Shown: positions 22,859 through 33,233, counted from the stretch's first letter. The stretch is DNA of 44,341 bases from Oscillospiraceae bacterium (GCA_902767915.1 CACXJE010000027.1:1-44341), one strand, 5' to 3'. Translations and numbers: made by a program. Notes: generated by a model from the letters alone, not told the origin.

Positions 22859-25800
22859 TCAGCCTGGGTGGCGCTGTCGTTGGCCAGGACCGCCTTGGCC
22901 TGCGATCACGCTCTGGAGACCGACCTTGATCACGTCGTTTCCGGTGGTGTGGAGCCCCAGCACATAGAGCTGGAACAGGAAGAAGTTGTTGTTCTTCAGG
23001 GTTCCGGTGGTAAAGCCGCTGCTGTACTGCAGGGCCTTGCCGGAGGCGTTGGTGCTGAGCAGGTTGATCTTGCCGACCTCAGCGTCCCTCACGTCCAGAT
23101 ACCAGAGACTGTAGTCATTGGGCTCGGCCTCGTGGGTCAGGGTGCCGCCGGAGGCGGTGGTGGTCAGGTAGGTGCCGTCGTTCAGCATCAGGTAGAAGTT
23201 GGTGTTGTCACCCTCGGGGTAAACCACGGTGTAGATGGCGGTCTTGCCGTTCTGATCCGGGGTCAGCACATCCTCGTTCACCGTGACGCTCACACCGGAG
23301 AGCTTGGTGCCGGTGGCCTCGGTGCTGATGGCTCTCTTATTGGTGGGGTTGTAGATGGCCACCTTGTCGTAGTCCTTCAGCTCTGTGGACAGGTTGTAGG
23401 TGGGTTCGGCCTTCACATAGAACTGGAAGCCGAAGGCGGCCTCGTTCAGCTTGTCATAGCTGGCGCTGTAGCCGGACAGCTTGATCACATCGCCCTTCGG
23501 GAAGAACTCCAGCCAGACCTTGCCGTAGGAGCCGGTGAGGGCGGAGTTGTAGATGTAGAAGAACTTGGAGTCAGCGTTGGCCAGCTCCAGCCCCCAGGTC
23601 TTGCTCCCGTTGGGGTAGTCGGCCTTGTTGGTCAGCTCGAAGTAGGAGCCGGAGACCCAGCAGTTGATGGCGTTGCTTTCGCCCTGGGTGAAGGTGTAGC
23701 TGCCGCTTTCATCCACGTGGACGGTCCACACCAGATCCGCGGCCGGGTTGGTCAGGAGGCCGTTCTCCGGCGTGACCTGGGTACCCAGCAGATACCAGTC
23801 GCCGTCAGACTCGTTCTTGATGGCCAGCTTGTTGCCGGGGTTGTAGATCACGACCTGGTCGCCCTCCTTCAGGTTGGAGGTCAGCACGAAGGCGTCCTGA
23901 AGGCCGGCAGCGGGCGCTGCCTTGGAGGACAGGGTGATCCGGGCGGAACCGCCGTCCCAGGCGTTGTACATGCCCTCGTCCAGACGCTGCCGGAAGAGAT
24001 CGGAGTTGAAGTAGTTGATCAGAACCTCGTTGTCCAGCATGCCGCCGTCCCGGATGATCTTGCAGCCGGCGAACATATTCAGACCGTCGCCGCCCTGCTT
24101 GAGCATGTAGTTGTGAGAGGCCAGGGTGTAGGTCTTTTCGGGGTTGATGGGCTCATACTTGCCGGTGGCCTTGTTCAGCACCTGCACGCTGCCCACACGG
24201 CGGGCACCGGTGACCCCGGCGTACATGCCGGCGGAGTCGGTGGTGACGGTGGAGGCGGTGCCGGTGTAGATGGTGTACTTCAGGCCGGAGACCTGGAGGA
24301 AGCCGCCGCACTCATTTTCGGGCAGGCCCTGCGCATTGAGCGTGGTGCTGCGGGAGGACATCTCCAGCGCGTCCAGGATCTGCTGGCCGGTGACCTCCAT
24401 CACGCAGAGCTCGTTGCCGAAGGGATGGACGTCGATAATCTGTCCGAAAGTCACGTTGCCGGCAGGGATGGATTTCCGGATGCCGCCGCCGTTGACAAAG
24501 CCGATGTCGGCGCCGGAGGCATAGACGTAGGCGTCGGCGCAGACGTCACCCAGGTTGGTCTCCTGGTAACGGACCGCGCGGACGGGCTTGCCGGTATCGT
24601 CCAGCCGGTCGGGGTTGCTGTCGGTCAGAGCCACGGGCAGGCCTTCCACCACAACCTGGTTCAGCAGCTCTGCAAATTCACCGTTGATCTCGTCGATCAG
24701 GCTCTTGGTATCCGGATCCACGTTGGAGAAGCTGTCCCGGGAGACCAGCTCGGTTTTCAGGGAGCCGTCGCGGCCGATGGTCAGCTTGCCCACGTTGGCC
24801 AGCTTGGTGCCGGTGGAGGTCAGCAGGACCTCCTTGCCGTCCATGTTGAACACCCGCTCGCAGGGAATCACGGAGTGGGAGTGGCCGTCCAGCACCACGT
24901 CGATGCCGTAGGTGTTGAGGATCACGTCGGTGGAGCGCCAGGGAGAGGAGCTGGCGTCGGTGCCCAGGTGGGAAAGGGCGATGACGTAGTCTGCGCCCTC
25001 GGCTCTTGCCGCGTCAACCGCGTTCTGCACAGCCTGGTAGAGGGCGAAGCCGTCCTCGTCGTTGCAGAAGTCGTAGATCCAGTTGCCGTTTTCATCCTGG
25101 AAGTAAGTGGGGGTGGACTTGACCAGGGACTCGGGAGTGGTGATGCCCACATAGGCCACCTTCACTTCGCCGTAATCCTTGATCACGTAGGCAGGAAGAT
25201 CCACCGCGTCGGCGGCGCCTGCAGGCCCGATGTAGTTCCAGTTGCAGGTGACGAAGTCGAAGTCCGCAGTCTTCGTCAGCTCGAGGATGTTGTCTACGCC
25301 GTAGTCGAACTCATGGTTGCCCAGGGTAACGACCTCATAACCCGCCTTGCTCATGATGGGGATGATCTTGGCGCCCTTGGTCAGAGAGCCGATGGGGCCG
25401 CCCTGGATGAAGTCGCCGGCGTCCACCAGGCCCACGTAATCGTGCTTGGTTTCCATGTCCTTCTTAAAGGCTGCCAGACCGGCGTAGCCGAAGGAATCGT
25501 TCGCGTTGTCGATGGCGCAGTGGACGTCGTTGGTGTAGAGAATGACGATGTCGTTCTTGTTATCCGCGTCCATCTGATCGAAGCGCATCAGAATGACCGC
25601 CACCTGGGCGCGGGTGGTGTTGCCCTTGGGCTTGAGATAGGTAACGCCGTTGGAGGCGGTGCCGCTGATCAGGCCGGAGGCCACAGCCCACTGCATGGCG
25701 GAGGTGGCCCAGCTGCTCATATCCTTCAGATCCGGGAAGACGGAGAGATCTGCCTTGGCGGAAACGTCGAAGCCCTGAAGCTGGGCGAATTTGTACAGGA

Positions 25801-28800
25801 AGACTGCCAGCTGCTGCCGGGTCACCGTGCCGCTGGGGTTGAAGAGGGTTTCGGTGGAGCCGGAGGAGATGTTGTTCTCCACGGCCCAAAGCACGGCCTT
25901 TTCATACCAGCTGCCGGCCTTCACGTCGGTGAAGCGGTTGCTTGTGCTCTGGGGAGCGGGCTTGCCGGCCATGCTGTGGAGGATGGTGACGATCTGGGCC
26001 CGGGTCAGCGTCTTGGAGGGGGAGAAGCGGGTTTCGGAAGCGCCGCTCATATAGCCCTGCTCCAGGACGTAGTCCACGCCGGCATGATACCAGCTGTCCC
26101 GGTTCACGTCGGTGAACTGGACGCAGGGATCGTAGTAGCAGTAGATCTCGTCACGGGCGCGGACACGCAGACGCTTGATGAAGAGGGAGGGATCGTCTGT
26201 GCCCTGGCCGTCGGCGCCGCCGCTGCTCTCGTCCACGTCACGGGAGCCGATGCCGATGCCCTCGCACATCATGCCGATCTCCGCCTTGTCCAGCTCGGTG
26301 TCTTCCTTCTGGATGTAGGCGTTGATGAAGAGGGTGCCGATCTCGCCGGAGCCGTCGTCCACGTAGATGTAGTCCACCACGCCGGCGGTTCTGTGGATGT
26401 CCACAATGGTGCCCTTGATCTTCATCAGGTTGCCGATGTTGTCGTCGCTCATGGCCTGCTTGCAGGTGACCTTCTTGGGGGCAAGCTCATTGAGCTCGTT
26501 GGAGATGACCTCGATGGAGCCGTTGTAGTCGGGGCTCAGATTCAGTTCGATCTCGCCGCAGTAGTAGGTGACGCCGCCGTGAACCCGGACCTTCTCGCCG
26601 ATGTAGTAGTAACCGGAAACGGGGAAGCAGTTGATGCCCCGGGTGTTGTCCTGCACGTAGATGCAGTCGAAGAAGGCGGTGTCCTTGTCATAGTCGGAGG
26701 CGTTGGAGGTGACCCAGCCCTCCACGGTGAATTCCTGTCCCACCTGGCCCTTGTGGACGTCCTTGATGGGGGTGATTTCGCCGGTATATGCGCCGTCCTT
26801 GACGTAGTCGAGAATGTTGCAGACCAGCGCGTAGTTCTCATACTGCTCGTTGGAGGGCGTGCCGGCCTTCAGGTCGTAGTTGGAGATGAAGCAGGCGCCG
26901 GCGCAGACCAGGAAGCCGCCGCCGGACAGGGTTTCCGCGGTGACCAGGGAGAAGGTGCCCTTCTCGGCCATAACGGTTGCCTTCAGGTCGTAGTCCGGCA
27001 TAAAGGCGGAGCCGGTGAAGTAGTCGGCGGGGTGTCCGGGATAGCCCTTGTAGCAGGTGATCCAGGAGGTCTCGTAGGGAGCCACCAGGGTGGTGACGTT
27101 CTTGGCGCCCGCCTCAATGGTGATGCCGGTGCCGTTGTAGAACTGGTACTGACCGTTGGTGGAGGTGAAGACACCCTGGGTGAAGGGGTGGTCGCCCAGC
27201 AGATCCTTGCCGTTGAAATTGATCCGGTAGGCCTCGTTGGACTTCCGCTCGGTGTCCACCACGATGCCGCGGACGAACCGGGTCTTGGCGCCCACAGCCT
27301 CGTTGATCATGTTGGACAGGGTGGCGGAGGCGTAGTTGTAGGTGTCAAAGGTGCTTCCGCTGCCCTTTTCGGAGTAGTCGTAGCGGTCGGACTTGGACAG
27401 GTTGATGATGTTGCCGCCGTTCGCCGCGTAATCGGCAATGGCTTCCAGCTCGGCAGCAGTCCAGACCGGAGGCTTGGTGGACTCGTTGATTCTGGGCACG
27501 GTCAGCACAATGGCCTTGTACTTCTTCAGGTTCTCCTTGGTCATCTTGCCGGCGTCGATGTACTGGCAGATGATGCCCCGCTCGGCGCAGATCTCGATGA
27601 AGGAGGCGTCGTTGTTGGCGTAGTCGCCGGAGACGTAGAAGTTGGAATGGCCCCGGTCAAGGCCGATGTAGGTCATCAGGGAGGCGGGGTAGGAGGTCTC
27701 CTGCATCGTCTTGATGATGGTAGCGGTCTTGCCCTTGAAGGTGTAGGTGAACTCCGCCGTGATCTCATAGGTCTTCTTGGAGGGAGGATTGGTGTCAGCG
27801 GGGGTAAAGGGGAGCTCGATCTTCTTCTCCTGGCCGGGGGTCAGGGTTTCGGAAAGATCCTTCTTTTCCTCCAGCAGCCCGCCCTCGGCGGTGATCTTGT
27901 AGGACAGGAGGGTCAGAGCGTCATTCTCGGAGCCGTTGGTCAGAGTGGCGGTGACGGTTTCCTGTTCTCCCTGGGCCGCCACGGCGGCGGAGGTGGACAG
28001 GTCGGCAGCCACGGGAACAGCGGTTCTGGTCCAGACGGGGGCGGTCACGGCGATGTCGCCGTCGCCCTGGACGATCTTGATGTAATAGTAGCCGCTGGTG
28101 TTGGAGAGCTCGATCTCGCCGCTCCAGGCGGAGCCGGATACGGGGACCTCATAGAGGACCGTTGGGCCCTCGCCGATGACCTGGATCCTGCCGATGGTGT
28201 CGGTGGCGTCGGGATCCTCCACCGTGAGGATGGCCTTGACGGTGTCGGGCTGATTGTCCTCATCCAGCGGAGCAATGTCGCCCAGCTTGTAGACGGCGCC
28301 GGCGATTTCCATCTCGTAGTAGATTTCCAGGTTCTGGTCCTCGGTGGAGTAGATCCGGCGCTGGTCCAGGGCCCGGTAGATGCCGATCTCGGAGAAGTCG
28401 TCGGTGAGAACCACGTCGCGGCAGGTGTTGGAGGAGCCCCAGTTGCCCTTGTGGTTGTCCTGGTTGTTGGTGGGACCCACGTGCCAGCCCATGGACAGGC
28501 AGAGGTCATACTGCTCATAGGAGGGGAAGTAAGAGGAGCCGCCCACCAGGCCTTCGCCGTTGCCGACCTCAACCAGGTTCAGCACGTCGTCCCGCTTGGC
28601 GGTGTAGCCGGCGAAGTTGTCAAAGTTGCCGAAGGTCTTGCCCGGGTGGTTGAACTGGGAGACCACAGGCACGGCAGCGCCGTTGGCGTCGAAGGGGATG
28701 TACTTGGTGGCGTAGACGCCGGTGACCTCCGCGCCGTCGCGGGTAGTTTTGGCCTCTTTGCCCTCAATATCCAGGCCCCGGTCGGCGTTGGACATCAGGT

Positions 28801-30910
28801 CGTTGTACCGATGCATGCCGGCGTAGAGAGCCTTGTTGTTCAGCTCGGAGTTGTTTCTGGAAACCACGCCGTAGGTGTTGAAGGTGTTGGTGTGGCCGGG
28901 GCCGCCGGACCAGGTCATCTCATAGCCGTACATGCAGATGAAGTCGTCCCACTGGTCGTTGTATTCCTTGGCGGTGGCACGGGCCTCCTCCCACTTGGTG
29001 GTGGTGCCTTCCTTGTTCTGGGACAGGGAGGCCAGATCGTAGTAGCTGGAGGTGGTGGCGGTGGCGGTGGAATCGAAGTAGTTGGAGTGGTCGGTGATGA
29101 TGATGTAGTCCAGATTGTCTACACCGTGGGCATGCTCATAGGCCTCCTCCAGGGTGCCGGCGCCGTCGGAGTATTCGGCGGTGTGGGCGTGGATCTGGCC
29201 GAAGTAGAGCATCTCGCCCACTTCGCCGATGAAGAAGGACCAGTTCTTGGAGGCGGTTTTGCCGTCGGCCCGCGTCACGCTGAAAACCACGGAGTGCTTG
29301 CCCTGGGCAAGATCCTGGGCGGGCATATAGGAAATCCGCTCGTCGGTAATGGTGCCGTTCACGGCTTCGCCGTCCAGCCGCAGGGTAACGGTGGGATTGG
29401 CGCCTGCGTTGGCATAGCGCACGGAGATCTCAGGCCGCAGCTCCTCGCCGGTACCGGAGTAGGGAGCGGGGGTGACCGCCAGAATCTGCGGCGTATCCAC
29501 GATCTCCACGGAGGTGGTGGCGCTGTAGGTCTTGTTCCAGGTGTCGGTGCAGGTGACCTTCAGATTCAGGACCGTGTGGCCGGCCAGATCCGCAGAGGGC
29601 ACGATGTAGGTGCCGATCTTGTTGTTGTAGGTGACCTCGGCGGTCTTCGCGCCGGAGCTGTTGCCGTCGAACCAGTATTCCGCCGTGGTGGCGGTGACGT
29701 CGCTGACGTCGTTGGCGGTGAACTTGATTTCGGCGTCTCTGCCGATGGCGGCAAAGAGGCCGGAGTCAAAGATGACGGAGGGGTTCACCACGTAGCCCAC
29801 GTTGTAGCGGTCCGAAATCCGGTAGAACCGCATGGCGTACTTGTCGGGCTGGTCGGAGTAGTAGGAGTAGCCGCAGAACACGGAGCCGAAGAACTCGGCC
29901 ACCACGGAGCTGGAGCCCCACTTGGCGGTCTTGTTGGCGATCTTATAGCCGCCGGAAATGGCCTCCAGGGTCCACTTGGTGTACTCGCTTTCCGCGTCCA
30001 CCAGGATCAGACATTCGTCGTTGGTGGTTCTGCCGTCGGAGCCCACGTAGTTCTCGGAGCAGGCCAGATACTTGGAGCCGGTCTGGAAGGTGTAGTAGCC
30101 GTCGGAGATGCTGACCTTGAAGATCAGGCCGCCGTCGCCGATGTCGTTGTAGCTCAGACTGTCGTTGCGGAGCTTGGCAGCGGCGGGCAGCAGATTGGGC
30201 TTGGGCTGATCCGGGCCGGTGGGCTGGCCGAAGACGGCCTTGCCGACCTTGTTGTAGATGACGACCTTGTCGCCTGCCACGGGCATGTAGCCGGGGTCGC
30301 CGGCGGCGCGGACGGCGCTGTCGGCCTCGGCGGCGGCCACGATCCGGAGCTGGAAGCTGCCGGACTCCATGGCGGAGTAGGCGTCACAGGTGAAGCCGCC
30401 CTCGGCGATGCGAAGGTAGGCGTCCTTGCCCCCCAGAAGGCGGGCGTTGCGAAGATTGACGGCGCCTGCCATGCCGGCCTTGTCGGCTTCCGCCAGCCAT
30501 TTTGTTCCGGCGTCGGAAATCGAGTCGACCAGGGTGAGAGAGCCGTCCTTGTCCTGCATGGCCAGGTACTTGCCCTGGACCATCAGATAGTAGGAGCCGT
30601 CGCTGAGACCGGTTTTGAGGAACCGGAACACCACGGCCTCTTCGGGCAGCTGCTTCAGACCGACGCCGTCGGCGGCGGGTTCCGCGACGGCAGCCGTCGC
30701 AAACTCGTCAGACAGCAGGTTCTGACTCAGAACCGCCTCGTAGCCCCGGCCGCAGGCGTAGATCACGCCATAGCTGTCATCCTCCGGCATCCGGTCCAGG
30801 AAGCCCTCGCCGTCGGGCTTTTCGGCGGCGATGGACATGGTCGGAAGCATGGAGAGCACCATGACGAGCGCCAGAAGCAGCGCAAGGGCCTTTGAGAAGT
30901 GCTTCTTCAT
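22859..30910 (-). CDS. Giant secreted S-layer-homology protein with PHP and 5'-nucleotidase domains
   Basis: The frame encodes 2683 residues. A signal peptide (MKKHFSKALALLLALVMVLS) is followed by beta-rich repeat domains, a PHP/CehA-like metallohydrolase (about 565-930, with HAHTAEYSDG, TDHSNY and FNHPG), and a region near 1077 similar to GATase-like folds. An OB-fold (about 1383-1460) comes next, then three SLH cell-wall-binding motifs (about 1594-1780). A calcineurin-like 5'-nucleotidase follows (from 1785: TNDVHC, DAGDFIQGG, GNHEFDYG, GHSHS) and then lectin-like repeats. OB-fold plus nucleotidase recalls B. subtilis YhcR. It probably scavenges phosphate or nucleosides from extracellular nucleotides at the surface. 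AGGAGG precedes ATG 30910. The C-terminus is frameshifted near 22900. Confidence 0.9.
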   Translation of the reverse strand: MKKHFSKALALLLALVMVLSMLPTMSIAAEKPDGEGFLDRMPEDDSYGVIYACGRGYEAVLSQNLLSDEFATAAVAEPAADGVGLKQLPEEAVVFRFLKTGLSDGSYYLMVQGKYLAMQDKDGSLTLVDSISDAGTKWLAEADKAGMAGAVNLRNARLLGGKDAYLRIAEGGFTCDAYSAMESGSFQLRIVAAAEADSAVRAAGDPGYMPVAGDKVVIYNKVGKAVFGQPTGPDQPKPNLLPAAAKLRNDSLSYNDIGDGGLIFKVSISDGYYTFQTGSKYLACSENYVGSDGRTTNDECLILVDAESEYTKWTLEAISGGYKIANKTAKWGSSSVVAEFFGSVFCGYSYYSDQPDKYAMRFYRISDRYNVGYVVNPSVIFDSGLFAAIGRDAEIKFTANDVSDVTATTAEYWFDGNSSGAKTAEVTYNNKIGTYIVPSADLAGHTVLNLKVTCTDTWNKTYSATTSVEIVDTPQILAVTPAPYSGTGEELRPEISVRYANAGANPTVTLRLDGEAVNGTITDERISYMPAQDLAQGKHSVVFSVTRADGKTASKNWSFFIGEVGEMLYFGQIHAHTAEYSDGAGTLEEAYEHAHGVDNLDYIIITDHSNYFDSTATATTSSYYDLASLSQNKEGTTTKWEEARATAKEYNDQWDDFICMYGYEMTWSGGPGHTNTFNTYGVVSRNNSELNNKALYAGMHRYNDLMSNADRGLDIEGKEAKTTRDGAEVTGVYATKYIPFDANGAAVPVVSQFNHPGKTFGNFDNFAGYTAKRDDVLNLVEVGNGEGLVGGSSYFPSYEQYDLCLSMGWHVGPTNNQDNHKGNWGSSNTCRDVVLTDDFSEIGIYRALDQRRIYSTEDQNLEIYYEMEIAGAVYKLGDIAPLDEDNQPDTVKAILTVEDPDATDTIGRIQVIGEGPTVLYEVPVSGSAWSGEIELSNTSGYYYIKIVQGDGDIAVTAPVWTRTAVPVAADLSTSAAVAAQGEQETVTATLTNGSENDALTLLSYKITAEGGLLEEKKDLSETLTPGQEKKIELPFTPADTNPPSKKTYEITAEFTYTFKGKTATIIKTMQETSYPASLMTYIGLDRGHSNFYVSGDYANNDASFIEICAERGIICQYIDAGKMTKENLKKYKAIVLTVPRINESTKPPVWTAAELEAIADYAANGGNIINLSKSDRYDYSEKGSGSTFDTYNYASATLSNMINEAVGAKTRFVRGIVVDTERKSNEAYRINFNGKDLLGDHPFTQGVFTSTNGQYQFYNGTGITIEAGAKNVTTLVAPYETSWITCYKGYPGHPADYFTGSAFMPDYDLKATVMAEKGTFSLVTAETLSGGGFLVCAGACFISNYDLKAGTPSNEQYENYALVCNILDYVKDGAYTGEITPIKDVHKGQVGQEFTVEGWVTSNASDYDKDTAFFDCIYVQDNTRGINCFPVSGYYYIGEKVRVHGGVTYYCGEIELNLSPDYNGSIEVISNELNELAPKKVTCKQAMSDDNIGNLMKIKGTIVDIHRTAGVVDYIYVDDGSGEIGTLFINAYIQKEDTELDKAEIGMMCEGIGIGSRDVDESSGGADGQGTDDPSLFIKRLRVRARDEIYCYYDPCVQFTDVNRDSWYHAGVDYVLEQGYMSGASETRFSPSKTLTRAQIVTILHSMAGKPAPQSTSNRFTDVKAGSWYEKAVLWAVENNISSGSTETLFNPSGTVTRQQLAVFLYKFAQLQGFDVSAKADLSVFPDLKDMSSWATSAMQWAVASGLISGTASNGVTYLKPKGNTTRAQVAVILMRFDQMDADNKNDIVILYTNDVHCAIDNANDSFGYAGLAAFKKDMETKHDYVGLVDAGDFIQGGPIGSLTKGAKIIPIMSKAGYEVVTLGNHEFDYGVDNILELTKTADFDFVTCNWNYIGPAGAADAVDLPAYVIKDYGEVKVAYVGITTPESLVKSTPTYFQDENGNWIYDFCNDEDGFALYQAVQNAVDAARAEGADYVIALSHLGTDASSSPWRSTDVILNTYGIDVVLDGHSHSVIPCERVFNMDGKEVLLTSTGTKLANVGKLTIGRDGSLKTELVSRDSFSNVDPDTKSLIDEINGEFAELLNQVVVEGLPVALTDSNPDRLDDTGKPVRAVRYQETNLGDVCADAYVYASGADIGFVNGGGIRKSIPAGNVTFGQIIDVHPFGNELCVMEVTGQQILDALEMSSRSTTLNAQGLPENECGGFLQVSGLKYTIYTGTASTVTTDSAGMYAGVTGARRVGSVQVLNKATGKYEPINPEKTYTLASHNYMLKQGGDGLNMFAGCKIIRDGGMLDNEVLINYFNSDLFRQRLDEGMYNAWDGGSARITLSSKAAPAAGLQDAFVLTSNLKEGDQVVIYNPGNKLAIKNESDGDWYLLGTQVTPENGLLTNPAADLVWTVHVDESGSYTFTQGESNAINCWVSGSYFELTNKADYPNGSKTWGLELANADSKFFYIYNSALTGSYGKVWLEFFPKGDVIKLSGYSASYDKLNEAAFGFQFYVKAEPTYNLSTELKDYDKVAIYNPTNKRAISTEATGTKLSGVSVTVNEDVLTPDQNGKTAIYTVVYPEGDNTNFYLMLNDGTYLTTTASGGTLTHEAEPNDYSLWYLDVRDAEVGKINLLSTNASGKALQYSSGFTTGTLKNNNFFLFQLYVLGLHTTGNDVIKVGLQSVIAGQGGPGQRQRHPG

Positions 30911-31068
30911 AAGTACATCCTCCTGTTGTATTCTCTACAGGCGGCCTCTGCCCAAAAAAGGGTACAAACCCACCTATATCAATACTTGTATCATACCATA
31001 GATTCGACAGGATTTCCACCATGTTTTTTTGCATTTTTAGAGAAGACGGAGTTTTCCGAGGTTTCCTC

Positions 31069-31096
31069 TTGACTTTTGCCGAAAAACGGCTATAAT
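31069..31096 (+). promoter_or_regulatory. metK promoter
   Basis: TTGACT (31069-31074) and TATAAT (31091-31096) with a 16-base spacer lie just upstream of the SAM riboswitch. Confidence 0.85.
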
Positions 31097-31114
31097 AGCA
31101 CCACAATCAAATAC

Positions 31115-31210
31115 CCCTTATCAAGAGTGGTGGAGGGACCGGCCCTGTGAAACCCGGCAACCTGCGTTCGTAAGGTGCCAATTCCGGCGAGTAAATCGGC
31201 AGATGAGGAT
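31115..31210 (+). promoter_or_regulatory. SAM-I riboswitch (S-box)
   Basis: The conserved core is present in order: CTTATCAAGAGTGGTGGAGG, GACCGGCCCTGTGAAACCCG, GCAACC, AAGGTGCCAATTCC, and GGCAGATGAGG. This is the SAM-I aptamer. Binding of S-adenosylmethionine favours the downstream terminator and lowers metK expression. It acts on the enzyme that makes its own ligand. Confidence 0.95.
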
Positions 31211-31223
31211 GCTTCGCACACCC

Positions 31224-31258
31224 CGCCCTGCCGCATACCGGCAAGGCGATTTTCTTTT
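31224..31258 (+). terminator. Riboswitch-controlled intrinsic terminator
   Basis: The stem CGCCCTGCCG (31224-31233) pairs with CGGCAAGGCG (31239-31248) with one mismatch and a five-base loop, followed by ATTTTCTTTT. It lies between the aptamer and metK and is the expected expression platform. Confidence 0.82.
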
Positions 31259-31309
31259 CCCTGCTCCACCCCGAATCTCGAATATCGAATCTCGAAAGGA
31301 TCTGAATAT

Positions 31310-32470
31310 ATGCTGAAACGAATTTTTACCTCCGAATCCGTCACCGAAGGCCATCCCGACAAGGTCTGCGACCAGATCTCCGACGGCGTGCTGGACGCGA
31401 TTCTTTCCCGGGACCCCATGGCCCGGGTGGCCTGCGAGACCCTTGCCACCACTGGCATGGTGCTGGTGACCGGCGAGATCTCCACCAACTGCTATGTGGA
31501 CATTGCCCGGATCGCCCGGGAGACGCTGAACCGGATCGGCTACAACTCCCCCGAGGCGGGCTTCAACGGCAATACCTGCGCCGTGCTCACCACCATCCAT
31601 GAGCAGTCCGCCGACATCGCCATGGGCGTGAACAACTCCTACGACGACGACAGCACCAACGGCGCCGGCGACCAGGGCATGATGTTCGGCTTTGCCTGCG
31701 ACGAAACCAAGGAGCTGATGCCGGCCCCCATCAGCTATGCCCACAACCTGTCCAAGGCCCTGAGCGTCCTGCGGAAGGACGGGACCCTGCCCTGGCTGCG
31801 GCCCGACGGCAAGAGCCAGGTTTCCGTCCAGTATGACGACGAAGGCAACCCCGAGCGAATCGACACCGTGGTGGTCTCCACCCAGCACGCAGAGGACATC
31901 GACATCCGCACCCTCCGGGAGGCGGTCATTGAGACCGTGATCCGGCCCAACCTGCCCAAGCGGCTTCTGGACGGGGACACGAAATTCTATGTGAACCCCA
32001 CCGGACGCTTTGTCCTGGGCGGCCCCGCTGCCGACGTGGGCCTCACCGGCAGAAAGATCATTGTGGACACCTACGGCGGCTATGCGGCCCACGGCGGCGG
32101 CGCCTTCTCCGGCAAGGACCCCACCAAGGTGGACCGGTCCGCCGCCTATATGGCCCGCTATATTGCCAAGAACGTCGTGGCTGCCGGCCTGGCCCGGAGG
32201 TGCCAGATTGAGCTGGCCTATGCCATCGGCGTGGCCCAGCCGGTCTCTGTCCTGGTGGACAGCTTCGGCACCGGCCGCCTGTCCGACGGGGCGCTGTCCG
32301 AGCTGGTGCGCCGCTGCTTCGACCTGCGGCCCGCCGCCATCATTGAGACCCTGAACCTGCGCCGGCCCATCTATCAGCCCACCGCGGCCTACGGCCACTT
32401 CGGCCGCACGGATCTGAATCTCCCCTGGGAGCAGACCAACGCTGTGGACAAGCTGCTGAGCCTGGCATAA
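31310..32470 (+). CDS. metK: S-adenosylmethionine synthetase
   Basis: MetK joins methionine and ATP to make SAM. The 386-residue protein carries [20 protein letters not shown] at the N-terminus, [15 protein letters not shown] (signature 1) near residue 117, and [14 protein letters not shown]...[19 protein letters not shown] (signature 2 region). AAAGGA precedes ATG 31310. An in-frame upstream start at 31175 would translate the riboswitch and is rejected. Three period-seven units (GAATCTC, GAATATC, GAATCTC) lie at 31273-31293, directly before the ribosome site. Confidence 0.97.
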   Translation: MLKRIFTSESVTEGHPDKVCDQISDGVLDAILSRDPMARVACETLATTGMVLVTGEISTNCYVDIARIARETLNRIGYNSPEAGFNGNTCAVLTTIHEQSADIAMGVNNSYDDDSTNGAGDQGMMFGFACDETKELMPAPISYAHNLSKALSVLRKDGTLPWLRPDGKSQVSVQYDDEGNPERIDTVVVSTQHAEDIDIRTLREAVIETVIRPNLPKRLLDGDTKFYVNPTGRFVLGGPAADVGLTGRKIIVDTYGGYAAHGGGAFSGKDPTKVDRSAAYMARYIAKNVVAAGLARRCQIELAYAIGVAQPVSVLVDSFGTGRLSDGALSELVRRCFDLRPAAIIETLNLRRPIYQPTAAYGHFGRTDLNLPWEQTNAVDKLLSLA

Positions 32471-32473
32471 TCC

Positions 32474-32526
32474 AAGGGGCGCGAATGCAAGCTTCAATTG
32501 CCTTCGCGCCTCTTGCTATTTTTTCG
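32474..32526 (+). terminator. Terminator after metK
   Basis: AAGGGGCGCGAA (32474-32485) pairs with TTCGCGCCTCTT (32503-32514), with a wobble and a 17-base loop that itself has a short stem. GCTATTTTTT follows. Confidence 0.82.
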
Positions 32527-32541
32527 GTACTCTGATATAAT
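32513..32541 (+). promoter_or_regulatory. Promoter of the mrnC-rqcH operon
   Basis: TTGCTA (32513-32518) and TATAAT (32536-32541) are spaced by 17 bases. The -35 overlaps the tail of the metK terminator. Confidence 0.6.
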
Positions 32542-32568
32542 AATATAAAAGAAACGGAAGGAGTGCCT

Positions 32569-32820
32569 ATGGAGCGCAAACAATCCAACCCCGATCTCCG
32601 TTCCGGGGAAGCTTCCCCGGCTGCCGAGGAACGGAAGGCCAGGCGGATCGCCCGGCTGGAGGCAGTCCGCCGCTGGATGCTGATCCTGGCCGCGATTTTG
32701 ATGATCGGCGGCTACGCAGCCTCCCTGAAGCCGATTCTGTGGGGCGCCGTTCTGCCCCTGACGGCAGCGCTGATCGTGACCTATCTGATAAAATATATCG
32801 AGGAGGGCCGTGCCCGATGA
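32569..32820 (+). CDS. Small membrane protein
   Basis: This 83-residue protein has a charged N-terminal half (residues 1-38, rich in Arg, Glu and Ala). Two adjacent hydrophobic segments follow at about 38-52 and 54-74. I do not recognise a family. GGAAGGAG precedes ATG 32569. Its last codons overlap the mrnC start by four bases (ATGA), so the two are translationally coupled; a functional link is not known. Confidence 0.7.
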   Translation: MERKQSNPDLRSGEASPAAEERKARRIARLEAVRRWMLILAAILMIGGYAASLKPILWGAVLPLTAALIVTYLIKYIEEGRAR

Positions 32821-33233
32821 CCGACCATATCCACCGCACCCTGACCGCCGACCAGCTGCGGGGCGTATCCGAGCTGGCCCTGGCCCATGTGGGGGACGCG
32901 GTGTTCGAATTGCTGGTGCGCCAGGAGCTGTGCTGTGCCGGCAGCGCCCAGATGAAGGACCTCCATCTGCGGACCGTGGCCCGGGTGACGGCTGCGGCCC
33001 AGGCGGATCTGGTGGAGCGGCTGCTGCCCCATCTGACCCAGGAGGAGCTGACAGTCTATAAACGGGGCCGCAACGCCCACACCCACCAGCCGCCCAAATC
33101 CGTGACCCCGGGCCAGTACGCCCGGGCCACCGGTCTGGAGACGCTGTTCGGCTGGCTCTGGCTGACCAACCGGTTCGACCGGATCAACGCCCTGTATGAG
33201 CTGGGGAAGGAGACAAGCCCGGAATGCCGTTAG
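32817..33233 (+). CDS. mrnC: Mini-ribonuclease III
   Basis: Mini-III is an RNase III catalytic domain without the double-stranded RNA-binding domain. It trims 23S rRNA ends in Firmicutes. The 138-residue protein has the core LALAHVGDAVFELLVRQEL with the catalytic-region Asp, and a second acidic helix GLETLFGWLWLTNRFDRINAL ending in the conserved pattern of the family. Its start overlaps the preceding gene (ATGA) and its end overlaps rqcH by ten bases. Confidence 0.93.
   Translation: MTDHIHRTLTADQLRGVSELALAHVGDAVFELLVRQELCCAGSAQMKDLHLRTVARVTAAAQADLVERLLPHLTQEELTVYKRGRNAHTHQPPKSVTPGQYARATGLETLFGWLWLTNRFDRINALYELGKETSPECR

Noticed and set aside
22784-30895. Plus-strand open frame of 2703 codons opposite the S-layer protein gene
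   Set aside because: It is the mirror of a codon-biased minus-strand gene; the protein is low-complexity Gly/Val/His-rich with no domain, while the minus strand shows a signal peptide, SLH motifs and catalytic motifs.
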